Part shown: piece by piece, positions 13,601-20,938 of the stretch | Position numbering within the stretch: position 1 is the first letter of the stretch | How the letters are laid out: every line of letters starts with the position of its first letter | Virus record (IMG/VR): IMGVR_UViG_3300028007_000001 | Location: 1 to 64,000 of that record | Length of the DNA: 64,000 bases | Direction: 5' to 3' (one strand) | Origin: a virus | The notes under the pieces: model-generated | The model's input: the letters and a program-made list of their open reading frames with translations, nothing else | Told to the model about the DNA's origin: nothing | Databases searched by the model: none | Position numbers and translations under genes: made by a program

Positions 13601-15390
13601 GCCGCCTCTCCTTCTTCCTCGGCGCTGCTCCACGATCCGTCGAGCAGACTCCGAATGTCCTTCATCGTGATCTTCGGAACCTGACGCCCGCCATCCCGCT
13701 CGACCATCCGGTCGAAGATGGCCTGCTTCTTCTTGAGCAGTGCAGCGATCCGCTCTTCCACCGACCCACGCACACGGATCTCGATCACGTGAACCGTGTC
13801 CGTCTTGGAGTCCATGCCTCGGAGTCCACCCGCCGCCGACCGGCCTACTGCCTGGTCGTGTGCGGCGGGAGTCCAGAGCATGTCGGTGAAGATCACATAG
13901 GTTGCTACGCCCAGGTTCACCGCTTCTTGGTTGGCTTGGATGGTCCCGATGTAGACGTGGCAGTCCTCGTCCTTGTTGAACCTTCGGATTTCGGCCTGCC
14001 TCTTCTTCAAGTCCTTCTCTTCGCCCGTCACGTAGGCCGGGTTGTAGTCCTGCAACTCCCGACGAAGGATCTGGGCGGCGCTCGACCACTGGGTGAAGAT
14101 GATGGCCTTCTCCCCGTTCGCTACCAGTTCCTCCACGATCTCCTTGACGACCGGAATCTTTGGACTTACAGGCTTACCGTCGTAGAGTTCCGGGGAGAAG
14201 CACGCCTGCTTGAGCCTGGTGAGCCAAGGCAGGATCCCAGCGATACCCCGGACCTCTCCGTTTTCCAGTTCCAGCAGAGCCTCTTCCTCGATCTTCCGGT
14301 ACAACTTCGCAGACTCCGGGGTGTGGTCGACGTGACGAACCGACCACACGGCTTTCGGAAACCGCTTCTTGAGTTCCTTCTGCACATGCTCCTTGCGACG
14401 GCGCAGCGAGATCGAGTTCAGGAATTCCTTGAGTTCGGCCATCGCTCCGACCTTGTACGCAACCACCGTCCGGTGCGGACCCTCTCGGATGGCGATGGAG
14501 TTCACGAACGGCTCGTACTCCGGGAACAACTTCGGGTAGAGCCGGTGCAGGACGGGCCAGATCTCTTCCGGCCTGTTCATAATCGGCGTCCCCGACATGT
14601 GGAGTTCGTGACTGGCCTGGATCTGGATGAAGCCCCGAGTGACCTGAGCCGTGGGGTTCTTTGCCTTGTGATGCTCGTCCGAGATGAAGAGATCCCACTC
14701 TTCATCGAAGACGGCAGGGTTCGTGTACGACCAGTCCACGATCTTGCGCCGGTCGTAGATCGGCTTCGCCCGAATGCCTTCCCAGTTGATGATGGTGATC
14801 CTGCTCTTGTTCCGGATGCGAGCGTCCCGAGTGGCAGCGTCTCCCTCGACCACCGTGTAGGAAAGTTTCGGAAAGAACTCGTCAAGAACTTCTGCCCACG
14901 TCCACTTGGCGTTGTTCGGGCAGACGACGAGAACTCGCTTCTTGCGAGCGAGGCAGATGTAGGCAAGAGCAACGAACGTCTTGCCCAGACCCATCTCGTC
15001 GTTCAGGAGTTGGATCTTCTGGTCGAAGATCAACTTGAGAGCCTGTCGCTGGAACCGCAGCAGCGTCCCGATGAACTTCGGGATCGAGAACTGCGGCGCC
15101 GGTAGACGACGCAGACGCTCCCGCTCGACCGCCACCAGTTTCTTCAGGATCCCACGTGAGAGTTCGGCCTGCGGGAAGGCAAGGCACAGCCGGTCGAGGT
15201 ACCGAAGGTTGAACCGGAAGTAGATCTTGGAAGACCCTCGCACGTCTTCACGGACAGGACGTGCCTTCCGTTCCAGGATCTCGTTGTAGATCACGTCCTG
15301 GATCACGTACGGGTCTTCGTCCTTCCGGTCACAGATCAAGACCAGATGGCGACCCCTGGGATCTCCCTTCTTGCTGAGGCTGATCTTCAC
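13597..15390 (-). CDS. SNF2-family DNA helicase/translocase
   Basis: 597 aa, GTG start. Superfamily 2 motifs in order: Walker A in NDEMGLGKTFVAL (131-138), ISDEHHKAKN (motif II DEHH, 238-241), MSGTPIMN (266-269), IIFTQWSSAAQILRREL (motif IV region), YIGTIQANQEAVNLG (V) and HDQAVGRSAAGG (VI, in place of the common QxxGRxxRxGQ). Such enzymes move on duplex DNA; in phages they serve in replication, recombination or displacing bound proteins. Ends in an acidic tail coupled to the membrane-protein gene. Confidence 0.88.
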   Translation of the reverse strand: MKISLSKKGDPRGRHLVLICDRKDEDPYVIQDVIYNEILERKARPVREDVRGSSKIYFRFNLRYLDRLCLAFPQAELSRGILKKLVAVERERLRRLPAPQFSIPKFIGTLLRFQRQALKLIFDQKIQLLNDEMGLGKTFVALAYICLARKKRVLVVCPNNAKWTWAEVLDEFFPKLSYTVVEGDAATRDARIRNKSRITIINWEGIRAKPIYDRRKIVDWSYTNPAVFDEEWDLFISDEHHKAKNPTAQVTRGFIQIQASHELHMSGTPIMNRPEEIWPVLHRLYPKLFPEYEPFVNSIAIREGPHRTVVAYKVGAMAELKEFLNSISLRRRKEHVQKELKKRFPKAVWSVRHVDHTPESAKLYRKIEEEALLELENGEVRGIAGILPWLTRLKQACFSPELYDGKPVSPKIPVVKEIVEELVANGEKAIIFTQWSSAAQILRRELQDYNPAYVTGEEKDLKKRQAEIRRFNKDEDCHVYIGTIQANQEAVNLGVATYVIFTDMLWTPAAHDQAVGRSAAGGLRGMDSKTDTVHVIEIRVRGSVEERIAALLKKKQAIFDRMVERDGGRQVPKITMKDIRSLLDGSWSSAEEEGEAA

Positions 15391-15414
15391 GTAGAACCTT
15401 TCGGATTCTCGGAA

Positions 15415-15446
15415 GACTGGGGACTCAGGAGAGAGAGTCCCCAGTC
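15415..15446 (-). terminator. Hairpin terminator at the end of a short operon
   Basis: GACTGGGGACT (15415-15425) pairs perfectly with AGTCCCCAGTC (15436-15446) around a 10-base loop; it overlaps the last codons of the 98-aa gene. Ends the transcript from the promoter at 15743. Confidence 0.7.
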
Positions 15447-15721
15447 TCGGCGCTGTCTTGCTCTTCGATGAAGTCGTTCACCGACATGTCCGTGGGGATC
15501 CGAGTGAGGAACCCCGCCTTCTCCAACGACTGGACGAAGGCCCGGTTGTCGGACGTGTCGATCTCCACGTTCCGAGAGAAGTTCCCGACTCGACGGGCGA
15601 CCGACTTGCGGTACGACTCTAGCGAAGAGGCTTCGACCAACTTGAGAGAAGAGAGTGCTGCAACAACGTCGTCGTACGACCGACCCTTCACAGCACTTCC
15701 GTCGATTGTGAGGAAGCGCAT
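15425..15721 (-). CDS. Unknown small protein in a one-gene operon
   Basis: 98 aa, ATG with AAGGAG. MRFLTIDGSAVKGRSYDDV is beta-rich; the rest is alpha/beta (VARRVGNFSRNVEIDTSDN, FVQSLEKAGFLTRIPTDMS). It has its own operator-bearing promoter and a terminator, which suggests an immediate-early regulator. No family recognised. Confidence 0.6.
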   Translation of the reverse strand: MRFLTIDGSAVKGRSYDDVVAALSSLKLVEASSLESYRKSVARRVGNFSRNVEIDTSDNRAFVQSLEKAGFLTRIPTDMSVNDFIEEQDSAETGDSLS

Positions 15722-15742
15722 GATGCTCCTTTCCTTCCTGGC

Positions 15743-15771
15743 AGTATACCAGAAAGTTTCTGTTTTGTCAA
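15743..15771 (-). promoter_or_regulatory. Promoter with CAGAAASTTTCTG operator
   Basis: Minus strand: TTGACA (15771-15766), 17-base spacer, TATACT (15748-15743). The spacer carries CCAGAAAGTTTCTG (15749-15762). Closest of the set to consensus, so probably strong and repressible. Confidence 0.85.
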
Positions 15772-15775
15772 GCCA

Positions 15776-16432
15776 CTAGAGGACGTGCTGACACTGACCG
15801 CCGTGGAGTCGGCACTTCGGGATTTCGGATTCTTCGGGTTCCCGCCGCCGTTCACGTGGGGTCAGGCGTTGGGCGGTCTCGTTTGGCTCGCACTCGGGGT
15901 CGTCACAGTGACCCGTCGTGTTCTGGTTGTGGAGTGACGAGTTGCAGGAGTAGCACGTCCTCTGGCAACGCACGGTGTACGTCACTCCCTGGTAAGGACC
16001 GGGGATGGTGACGGAAGGTTCTTCGGGCGTGATCACTGACAAGATCTCCGAAGGCACGTACGAAATCCCATCGGATACGAGTTCGTTGAAGGAGAACGTT
16101 TCCGGTCGTCGCTGCGTGAGTAGACAAACCAGAAGACCGGCCTCGATCAAGTCCTTCTGTCGCTCTGTCAGGATCACCCCTGACCTGCCCGTCCAGAGCG
16201 GTCGCCCTGATCGGCTCAGATGAGCCACCATGTACCAGTTCTCGCTCTGGGGATGGATGGCCTTGATGATCCTCTGCCCTCGGAGGTTGGCAGTCTCCTG
16301 CACCGTCCATACGTTGAACTGAAGTTCACGTTCTTGGGCGTAGACGGTCTCAGACCGGACCCTGAAGAACCCGTTGGGGACGAACAACGCTTGGTTCACC
16401 CTGGCAGGCTCGTACTCCCAACTGGCGGGCAT
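15776..16432 (-). CDS. Unknown protein with Cys-rich C-terminus
   Basis: 218 aa, ATG with GAAAGGAG. First 110 residues are beta-rich (ALFVPNGFFRVRSETVY, LQFNVWTVQETANLRGQ). The C-terminus has multiple candidate zinc ligands: CQRTCYSCNSSLHNQ, HCDDPEC and CRLHGGQCQH. Co-directional with the cyclotransferase-like gene. No family recognised. Confidence 0.55.
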   Translation of the reverse strand: MPASWEYEPARVNQALFVPNGFFRVRSETVYAQERELQFNVWTVQETANLRGQRIIKAIHPQSENWYMVAHLSRSGRPLWTGRSGVILTERQKDLIEAGLLVCLLTQRRPETFSFNELVSDGISYVPSEILSVITPEEPSVTIPGPYQGVTYTVRCQRTCYSCNSSLHNQNTTGHCDDPECEPNETAQRLTPRERRREPEESEIPKCRLHGGQCQHVL

Positions 16433-16452
16433 CTCTCACTCCTTTCGGATTT

Positions 16453-16896
16453 TCAGATGTGATGATCCTCTAGCCAGTTGCCCGACACGATCCTCGGGCC
16501 GTCTGGCTCGTACAGGTAGTGGAATCCGAAAGCCTCCCTCTCGGACCCATCGGGCATCTGCACCATGATCTTCCGCAGTTCGTACCCAGCGCCCTCTTCC
16601 ATCCTGATCACGCTGTCGGTCACAGGGTGGTCGGCGTGCATGATCAGAAGGTCTCCGATGATCACGCCGGGGCGATCGAACTTCGCCACAGGGTACGCAC
16701 GCATGTAGGGCCGGACGTGGTAGAGGCTTCCGACTGCCTGAACATTCGGAATCTCGTCCAGCACTGCTTCTTTGGCCCAGGAGTAGTTGCCCTCTCCGAC
16801 TCGGAGAGTGCCATACGCCAGCAAGGGGAGCCGATGGCCCCCCTCGCCAGCGATGGCGTTCCACTCCCTCACAAGGTCGTGAGTGGAGATCGTCAC
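16453..16896 (-). CDS. Gamma-glutamylcyclotransferase-like (AIG2 family)
   Basis: 147 aa, GTG start overlapping the upstream stop. LPLLAYGTLRVGEGNYSWA near residue 24 is the YGxLRxGxxN substrate-loop signature of the GGCT/AIG2 fold; GSLYHVRPYMRAYPVAKFD and GDLLIMHADHPVTDSVIRM, with the catalytic-type Glu in RMEEGAGYELRKIMV, follow in the family order. Members release 5-oxoproline from gamma-glutamyl amines or peptides. Being in the same arm as the amidoligase and glutamine amidotransferase suggests a shared gamma-glutamyl or isopeptide chemistry, which is inference. Confidence 0.75.
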   Translation of the reverse strand: MTISTHDLVREWNAIAGEGGHRLPLLAYGTLRVGEGNYSWAKEAVLDEIPNVQAVGSLYHVRPYMRAYPVAKFDRPGVIIGDLLIMHADHPVTDSVIRMEEGAGYELRKIMVQMPDGSEREAFGFHYLYEPDGPRIVSGNWLEDHHI

Positions 16897-17825
16897 ACGA
16901 CCTCCCGAACTCCCGCCGCCCGAAGAGCGGCGATCAGGTCCGGCTTCCGCATGGAGTAGCCACCCGAAACGATCCCTCGGCTGAGCCGACGAAGTTCCGT
17001 GATCCCCATGCTGTCGAGCGTGACGTTCACGGTCGGAGGACCGTCGACCGGCACCGGCTGGTCGGGAGCAGGCTCCACGATTCCGGTCCCCGAGATCGTG
17101 TCGACGTACTCCACGCCGTCTTCGACAGCGGGGTAGGCAGCATCGGCCTCGACCGTCTGGTCTTCTGTCGGGTCGCCGCCCCCGATCTCGACCATCTCGT
17201 CGTCGTCCTGCTCAGAGTCGTCCAGACCGTCCTCAGCCTCGATCAGATCGCTCACCGTCACTTCGCCCGACTCCACAGCAGCGATCATGTCGATGGAGAA
17301 GTTCGGGACTGCGATGGCCTGGTACCAGAAGCCGTCCTCGATCGCCAGACCGAGACTGACCATCTTCTGCCACGTCTCGGTCGTGAACGTGTCCTTGGGG
17401 CTGACGGCTGGGGTGAGCAGACGCTTCCGAGCCATCTTTCGGAAAGTGACAGGACGGATCTGGTAGAAGAGCGAGTACGCCCACTTCATGGCGTCATACT
17501 CCCCGACCGAGTTCCGACCGCACTGCACCATGTGGTATCGGAATGCCTGGAAGAGATGCAGGAGGAATCGAGAGCGATCCCCCACGACGATCTCGGCCTG
17601 ATCCTCGTCGGAGTAGGCGGGAGACCAATCCCACGCCGTGTACGCCCCGCCGATGCGAACGACCGGCGCCGGGATCCCGTACGCCTTGGCCGCAACGTCA
17701 CAGAACTCCTGACCCGCAACCTCTCGGTCTGCCGGGTCCATCCTGGACGGCTGAGAATCGGCCAGAGTACGAGCGGCCTCGACAACTGACTCTCGGATGT
17801 TTCGGAATGCGAGATGGAGCCGCAC
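16893..17825 (-). CDS. Unknown protein with SAP-like C-terminus
   Basis: 310 aa, GTG start with AAGGAG. Residues 40-110 (EFCDVAAKAYGIPAPVVRI, AEIVVGDRSRFLLHLFQAF) look like a metallopeptidase-type fold of the SprT kind, but the expected HExxH is replaced by HLFQAFRYH, so it may be inactive. An acidic linker (about 200-265) leads to a C-terminal helix pair (MGITELRRLSRGIVSGGYS, DLIAALRAAGV) resembling SAP/HeH. First gene after the promoter at 17865. Confidence 0.55.
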   Translation of the reverse strand: MRLHLAFRNIRESVVEAARTLADSQPSRMDPADREVAGQEFCDVAAKAYGIPAPVVRIGGAYTAWDWSPAYSDEDQAEIVVGDRSRFLLHLFQAFRYHMVQCGRNSVGEYDAMKWAYSLFYQIRPVTFRKMARKRLLTPAVSPKDTFTTETWQKMVSLGLAIEDGFWYQAIAVPNFSIDMIAAVESGEVTVSDLIEAEDGLDDSEQDDDEMVEIGGGDPTEDQTVEADAAYPAVEDGVEYVDTISGTGIVEPAPDQPVPVDGPPTVNVTLDSMGITELRRLSRGIVSGGYSMRKPDLIAALRAAGVREVV

Positions 17826-17864
17826 TTTCGGTTCTCCTTTTCAGTGGAAGTTTCGGCTGGTATC

Positions 17865-17893
17865 AGGATACCAGAAAGTTTCTGGTATGTCAA
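17865..17893 (-). promoter_or_regulatory. Promoter with CCAGAAAGTTTCTGG operator
   Basis: Minus strand: TTGACA (17893-17888), 17-base spacer, TATCCT (17870-17865). The 15-base perfect odd palindrome CCAGAAAGTTTCTGG fills 17871-17885. Confidence 0.85.
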
Positions 17894-17901
17894 GAGGAAA
17901 T

Positions 17902-17936
17902 CTGGAAGGGGACTAGCCGAGTGTGTCCCCTTCCAG
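17902..17936 (-). terminator. Hairpin terminator after the first amidotransferase
   Basis: 12-bp perfect stem: CTGGAAGGGGAC (17902-17913) and its complement (17925-17936), 11-base loop, then ATTTCCTC on the minus strand. It overlaps the last bases of the amidotransferase gene and isolates that operon from the next promoter. Confidence 0.75.
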
Positions 17937-19013
17937 AGAGGCAATGAAGTCCTCGTATTCCTCCCGAGTAACGAGCATGTCTCCGATCCACATCATGTCT
18001 CCGCTGCTGTTTCCGTTCTGCTGAGCGGAAGAGCGTCGGTCTCGGATGCGGATGCCAGAACCGAGTTCGCCGTTCCGGGCTGCCTTGGCGGCACGCTGCC
18101 CGTAGTAGGCGCCCATCGTCAGGCTTACGTCCTTCGGAGTTTCGGAATCCTTCTTGCTCTTAGATCTGGGCTTGGGCTTCGGCTCTGCCTTGGAGACAGG
18201 AGTGCGATCGCCCATGATCAGTTGACGCTCCAAGACCTCCGAAGGAGTCATTACCGGGTAACCCCTCGACTCGTACTCGAAATCCCAGGCCGGGATTTTG
18301 GACGTTCTCACCTTCGGTCGGAATCGGTAGCGATTCAGGATCCTCCCTTCTTTCACGACCAAGAGGCGGTTTTCCGAAACAACAGACACTGATTCGAACT
18401 CGATCTCGGGCTGCAAGTTCTCCAACGCCCGAGGGTTCGAAGCGAACAGAAGGTTTCCTCTCTTCGTCCACCCGAGCGTGATCTGCCTGCCGTACGTTCT
18501 GGCGATGTGCAGAACGGCGGGGTTCGTGAGCCGGGTGTAGATGGTAACCATCGACCCGTAGACCTTGCTCAACCCGCCAGTCGGACCCCACCTGTTGACG
18601 GCAGCGAAGATGGCCTCGCTGTCCACTTCGGTCTTCGGGTCGAACCGGCCTGTCTTCGCCAGGATCTCTTCGTGGTTGGAGATCACGCCGTTGTGAACGC
18701 CCACGATGTTCTGGTGAACGATCGGGTGGTTGTTCAGCATGTTCTGGGGAGAGCCGTGAGTGGCCCACCGAGTGTGGCCCACGACCCAACGAGGGTTCGT
18801 CTCAACCCCGGTGATCACGTTGTCGATCGCCTGGTCGGTGTCGGCTCGACCCCGGTGCTTTTCCACCGTCACGCCCTTGTCGGGCACGTACTGCATCCAC
18901 CCGTAGGCGTGCGGGCCTTGGGCAACCGAGTCGATGAACATGAGAGCCATGATCTCGTACGTCGGAATGTCTTCCGGCTCGCCGCCGTAGCAGATCCCTA
19001 GAAGTCGACACAT
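17913..19013 (-). CDS. Class II glutamine amidotransferase (copy A)
   Basis: 366 aa. An N-terminal nucleophile glutaminase: Cys2 after the initiator Met (MCRLLGICYG), GHTRWATHG at 79-87, NNHP at 94-97, VHNGVISN at 106-113 and DSEAIF at 131-136, all in the purF/asnB/glmS-type order. It hydrolyses glutamine and releases ammonia for a partner. Beyond residue 230 it has no synthetase or isomerase domain, only a Lys/Pro/Ser-rich tail, so ammonia must be handed to another protein, most simply the amidoligase read just before it. The copy at 30483-31304 shares all these motifs but has a shorter tail. Confidence 0.88.
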   Translation of the reverse strand: MCRLLGICYGGEPEDIPTYEIMALMFIDSVAQGPHAYGWMQYVPDKGVTVEKHRGRADTDQAIDNVITGVETNPRWVVGHTRWATHGSPQNMLNNHPIVHQNIVGVHNGVISNHEEILAKTGRFDPKTEVDSEAIFAAVNRWGPTGGLSKVYGSMVTIYTRLTNPAVLHIARTYGRQITLGWTKRGNLLFASNPRALENLQPEIEFESVSVVSENRLLVVKEGRILNRYRFRPKVRTSKIPAWDFEYESRGYPVMTPSEVLERQLIMGDRTPVSKAEPKPKPRSKSKKDSETPKDVSLTMGAYYGQRAAKAARNGELGSGIRIRDRRSSAQQNGNSSGDMMWIGDMLVTREEYEDFIASLEGDTLG

Positions 19014-19032
19014 CTTTCGGATTCACCCCCTC

Positions 19033-19965
19033 TCAGAATGAGAACTGTGGAACGGAGCATCGCCAGCACACCTTCCTCAACAACTTCCAGTCCTCTTCGG
19101 ACATGAGGATCTCGGTGTCCTGAACGTTTCCGTTTGGACCCCTCTTCTTGCTCTCCGTTCGGAGGATCTGCTGCAAGCGGAGGAAGACCGCCTTTTCGGA
19201 AACTGTACCCGCCCGCATGGAACCGAGCGGGTAGGAATTGGCAATCTTTCGGTAGTGGCCTCGCCGTGCGTCCTCCACGATGGCTACGCACAGAGCGATG
19301 TACGCCTGCACACGATCAGGGTTCACCGACGAGTTGAAATAGCGGAACTCGATAGTGCCCCGGAAGAAGTACGAGTGGAGGTTGAGAGCCAGGTATCGAG
19401 AGACGCCGGGCTGGAAGACCCTCACGCCGTCTCGCATGTCGTGCCCACCCTCCCACAACGAGAGGATGTCTGCCTCCGATTCGGCTGCTGCTGCCCTCTC
19501 GACAAGCCCCCGAGGAAGAGGCTGGGCGTACTGCCTTGCTCCGGGACGGATTGTTTCCCATCCTGAAGAGGCAATGCGGTAGAGAGCGTCTTCGAACTTG
19601 TAGCAGAACCGCACGACCGACCCGAGTTGCCTCCCGGTGAAGTTCGTGCCGTTCTCGTTGCGAGCCTCCACGTGTACGTGGATACCGGCCGAGGCATGAG
19701 GACGGGCGCCTGCGTTCTGCAACGCAAGGACAGCCGTCGTCACTTGATCTCGGTGGTCTGGGTGGTCGAAGAGTAGAGGCGGCGAGACCAGTTCTCCGCC
19801 ACCCTCCACCGACCCGTCTCGCTTGACAGTCCAAGACGGAACGGAGGCTCCTGAGTCGTGACTGTGCGTGTGGTCGATCGTCTCCAGACCTGCGGCCCGG
19901 AGTGAAGCGATAACAGCGGAGAGATCACCTTGGAACTCGATCTCGACGCCGAAACGTCTCGGCAT
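19033..19965 (-). CDS. Amidoligase (glutamine-synthetase/GCS-like fold), copy A
   Basis: 310 aa, ATG after AAGGGGTAC. Hallmarks of the Amidoligase_2 family: FGVEIEF at 5-11, WTVKRDGSVEGGGELVSPP around 45-63, ASAGIHVHVE at 91-100 and FRGTIEFRYFN at 201-211, supplying the Glu and His ligands for two Mg-ATP sites. Such enzymes join a carboxylate to an amine with ATP, as in gamma-glutamyl ligases. Only 19 bases separate it from the glutamine amidotransferase, so they form a two-gene unit under the promoter at 20006. Substrate unknown. Copy B (29555-30412) is clearly homologous. Confidence 0.88.
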   Translation of the reverse strand: MPRRFGVEIEFQGDLSAVIASLRAAGLETIDHTHSHDSGASVPSWTVKRDGSVEGGGELVSPPLLFDHPDHRDQVTTAVLALQNAGARPHASAGIHVHVEARNENGTNFTGRQLGSVVRFCYKFEDALYRIASSGWETIRPGARQYAQPLPRGLVERAAAAESEADILSLWEGGHDMRDGVRVFQPGVSRYLALNLHSYFFRGTIEFRYFNSSVNPDRVQAYIALCVAIVEDARRGHYRKIANSYPLGSMRAGTVSEKAVFLRLQQILRTESKKRGPNGNVQDTEILMSEEDWKLLRKVCWRCSVPQFSF

Positions 19966-20005
19966 GATGTGTACCCCTTGTGCTTCCTACCTACCGATGC
20001 ACGGC

Positions 20006-20034
20006 AGAATAGCAGAAACTTTCGGGTTTGTCAA
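20006..20034 (-). promoter_or_regulatory. Leftward promoter of the central divergent pair
   Basis: Minus strand: TTGACA (20034-20029), 17-base spacer, TATTCT (20011-20006). The spacer has the half-diverged operator GCAGAAACTTTCGGG, which merges the operator half site with the dispersed TTTCGG motif. Drives amidoligase copy A. Confidence 0.85.
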
Positions 20035-20093
20035 GCCCGAAGTTCGGTGGCTGCCCGGCAGAGCGGGAGAAACCTAGCACGTGACCTGCGTAC

Positions 20094-20122
20094 TTGACAA
20101 ATCAGAACGTTTCTGCTAAGGT
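20094..20122 (+). promoter_or_regulatory. Rightward promoter of the central divergent pair
   Basis: TTGACA (20094-20099), 17-base spacer, TAAGGT (20117-20122). The spacer holds CAGAACGTTTCTG (operator variant). Only six bases separate the -10 box from the ATG at 20129, so the message is probably leaderless. Confidence 0.85.
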
Positions 20123-20128
20123 TCACGC

Positions 20129-20281
20129 ATGGCAGATTTCAAGGTGACTCTGACCGTGGAAGTGGACGAGGATGTTGTGGACGATCCCAACACCAGCCTC
20201 GTAACCAACAAGATCCAGCAGGCTCTCGTTCTCTCTCTTCCGCACGGATGGAACTTCTTCGACTTGGAGGTCGAGCGGTGA
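20129..20281 (+). CDS. Small protein from a leaderless message
   Basis: 50 aa. MADFKVTLTVEVDEDVVDD is a beta hairpin start resembling other small phage proteins here (9446, 11923), then a helix and LPHGWNFFDLEVER. First gene of the right arm; its start falls at the predicted transcription start. No function recognised. Confidence 0.7.
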   Translation: MADFKVTLTVEVDEDVVDDPNTSLVTNKIQQALVLSLPHGWNFFDLEVER

Positions 20282-20430
20282 GCAAATGTCGTGACTGCGG
20301 CAAGCCCAAAGAGGTAGACGGCTACCGGCTCTGCGAAGAATGCTCCGAAGCCAGGTACGAGGCGCAGCGTGACTACCTGGCCGACCAGGAGTTCGAACTC
20401 CGTCGTGAGCGACGGGTCTTCGGAGACTGA
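20278..20430 (+). CDS. Small zinc-ribbon protein
   Basis: 50 aa, GTG start overlapping the previous TGA (GTGA). CRDCGKPKEVDGYRLCEEC has two CxxC pairs 13 residues apart, a compact zinc ribbon, followed by a charged helix. Probably binds nucleic acid or protein; exact role unknown. Confidence 0.65.
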   Translation: MSKCRDCGKPKEVDGYRLCEECSEARYEAQRDYLADQEFELRRERRVFGD

Positions 20431-20498
20431 GAACGATTCCTCACCCAAGATCTGAGCGGGGTAGCATTTCGTCGGAGCACCCTCCCGCCCAGTGCAAG

Positions 20499-20542
20499 CG
20501 GGGTCGGGACCAGGGAGTCGAATCCCTGGCATCCCGGCCCCG
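20499..20542 (+). ncRNA. Long stem-loop with T-arm-like tip
   Basis: Outer stem GGGGTCGGGA (20500-20509) with TCCCGGCCCC (20532-20541, one G-T), inner perfect 7-bp stem CCAGGGA/TCCCTGG around GTCGAA. The tip resembles a tRNA T arm, but I could not fold a full tRNA on either strand. It lies in the gap between two genes, so it may be a terminator, an RNA element or a tRNA remnant. Confidence 0.5.
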
Positions 20543-20560
20543 TTTCGCTATTCTCCGGCC

Positions 20561-20818
20561 ATGTCCGATCGGGCGATCTTCGGAGAGCATGTCTCGTCCC
20601 GAGAGTCCATTCCCTATTTCGGAAAGAATCGGGTCTGCTCTGCCGAAGGGTGCAACACGTCGCTGAGCCAATACAACCCCAGCGACAGATGCTCTCTGCA
20701 TCGACGCTCGACCCTGACTCGGGGCGTCAAACTTCGGTCAACTTCCGGTCAGGGTCGGTCTCGATCTACGAACAGATCAGCCCGAACCAAGACCAAGGAT
20801 TCCAAGAAACGTACGTAG
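20561..20818 (+). CDS. Small zinc-binding protein with basic tail
   Basis: 85 aa. Candidate ligands CSAEGCNTSL and CSLHRRS form a C-x4-C...C-x2-H site, followed by an Arg/Ser/Thr/Lys-rich tail. A TATTCT box six bases before the ATG, with a CTGGCA -35-like box at 17-base spacing, resembles the leaderless layout at 20094, less convincingly. Confidence 0.6.
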   Translation: MSDRAIFGEHVSSRESIPYFGKNRVCSAEGCNTSLSQYNPSDRCSLHRRSTLTRGVKLRSTSGQGRSRSTNRSARTKTKDSKKRT

Positions 20819-20938
20819 GTATCCGAAACCGAAAGTCCTGGTCAGAGGCTATTTCAGGTTTCGGAGTTTGACGAGAGTTCGACAGGTGGGGGTCCGTAGG
20901 TGCCTATCCTTGGGTGAACCGACCCAGGAGAGCCTGCG

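Noticed and set aside
13322-14089. Extending the small membrane protein to the full 255-codon frame
   Set aside because: The extra part is antisense-type shadow of the helicase C-terminus; the ATG at 13600 has TGA/ATG coupling.
13501-15105. 534-codon plus-strand frame over the SNF2 helicase
   Set aside because: Antisense shadow; the helicase frame has all superfamily 2 motifs.
20431-20560. A second tRNA gene
   Set aside because: A T-arm-like tip is present, but no acceptor, D and anticodon arms could be fitted in either orientation; kept as a stem-loop.
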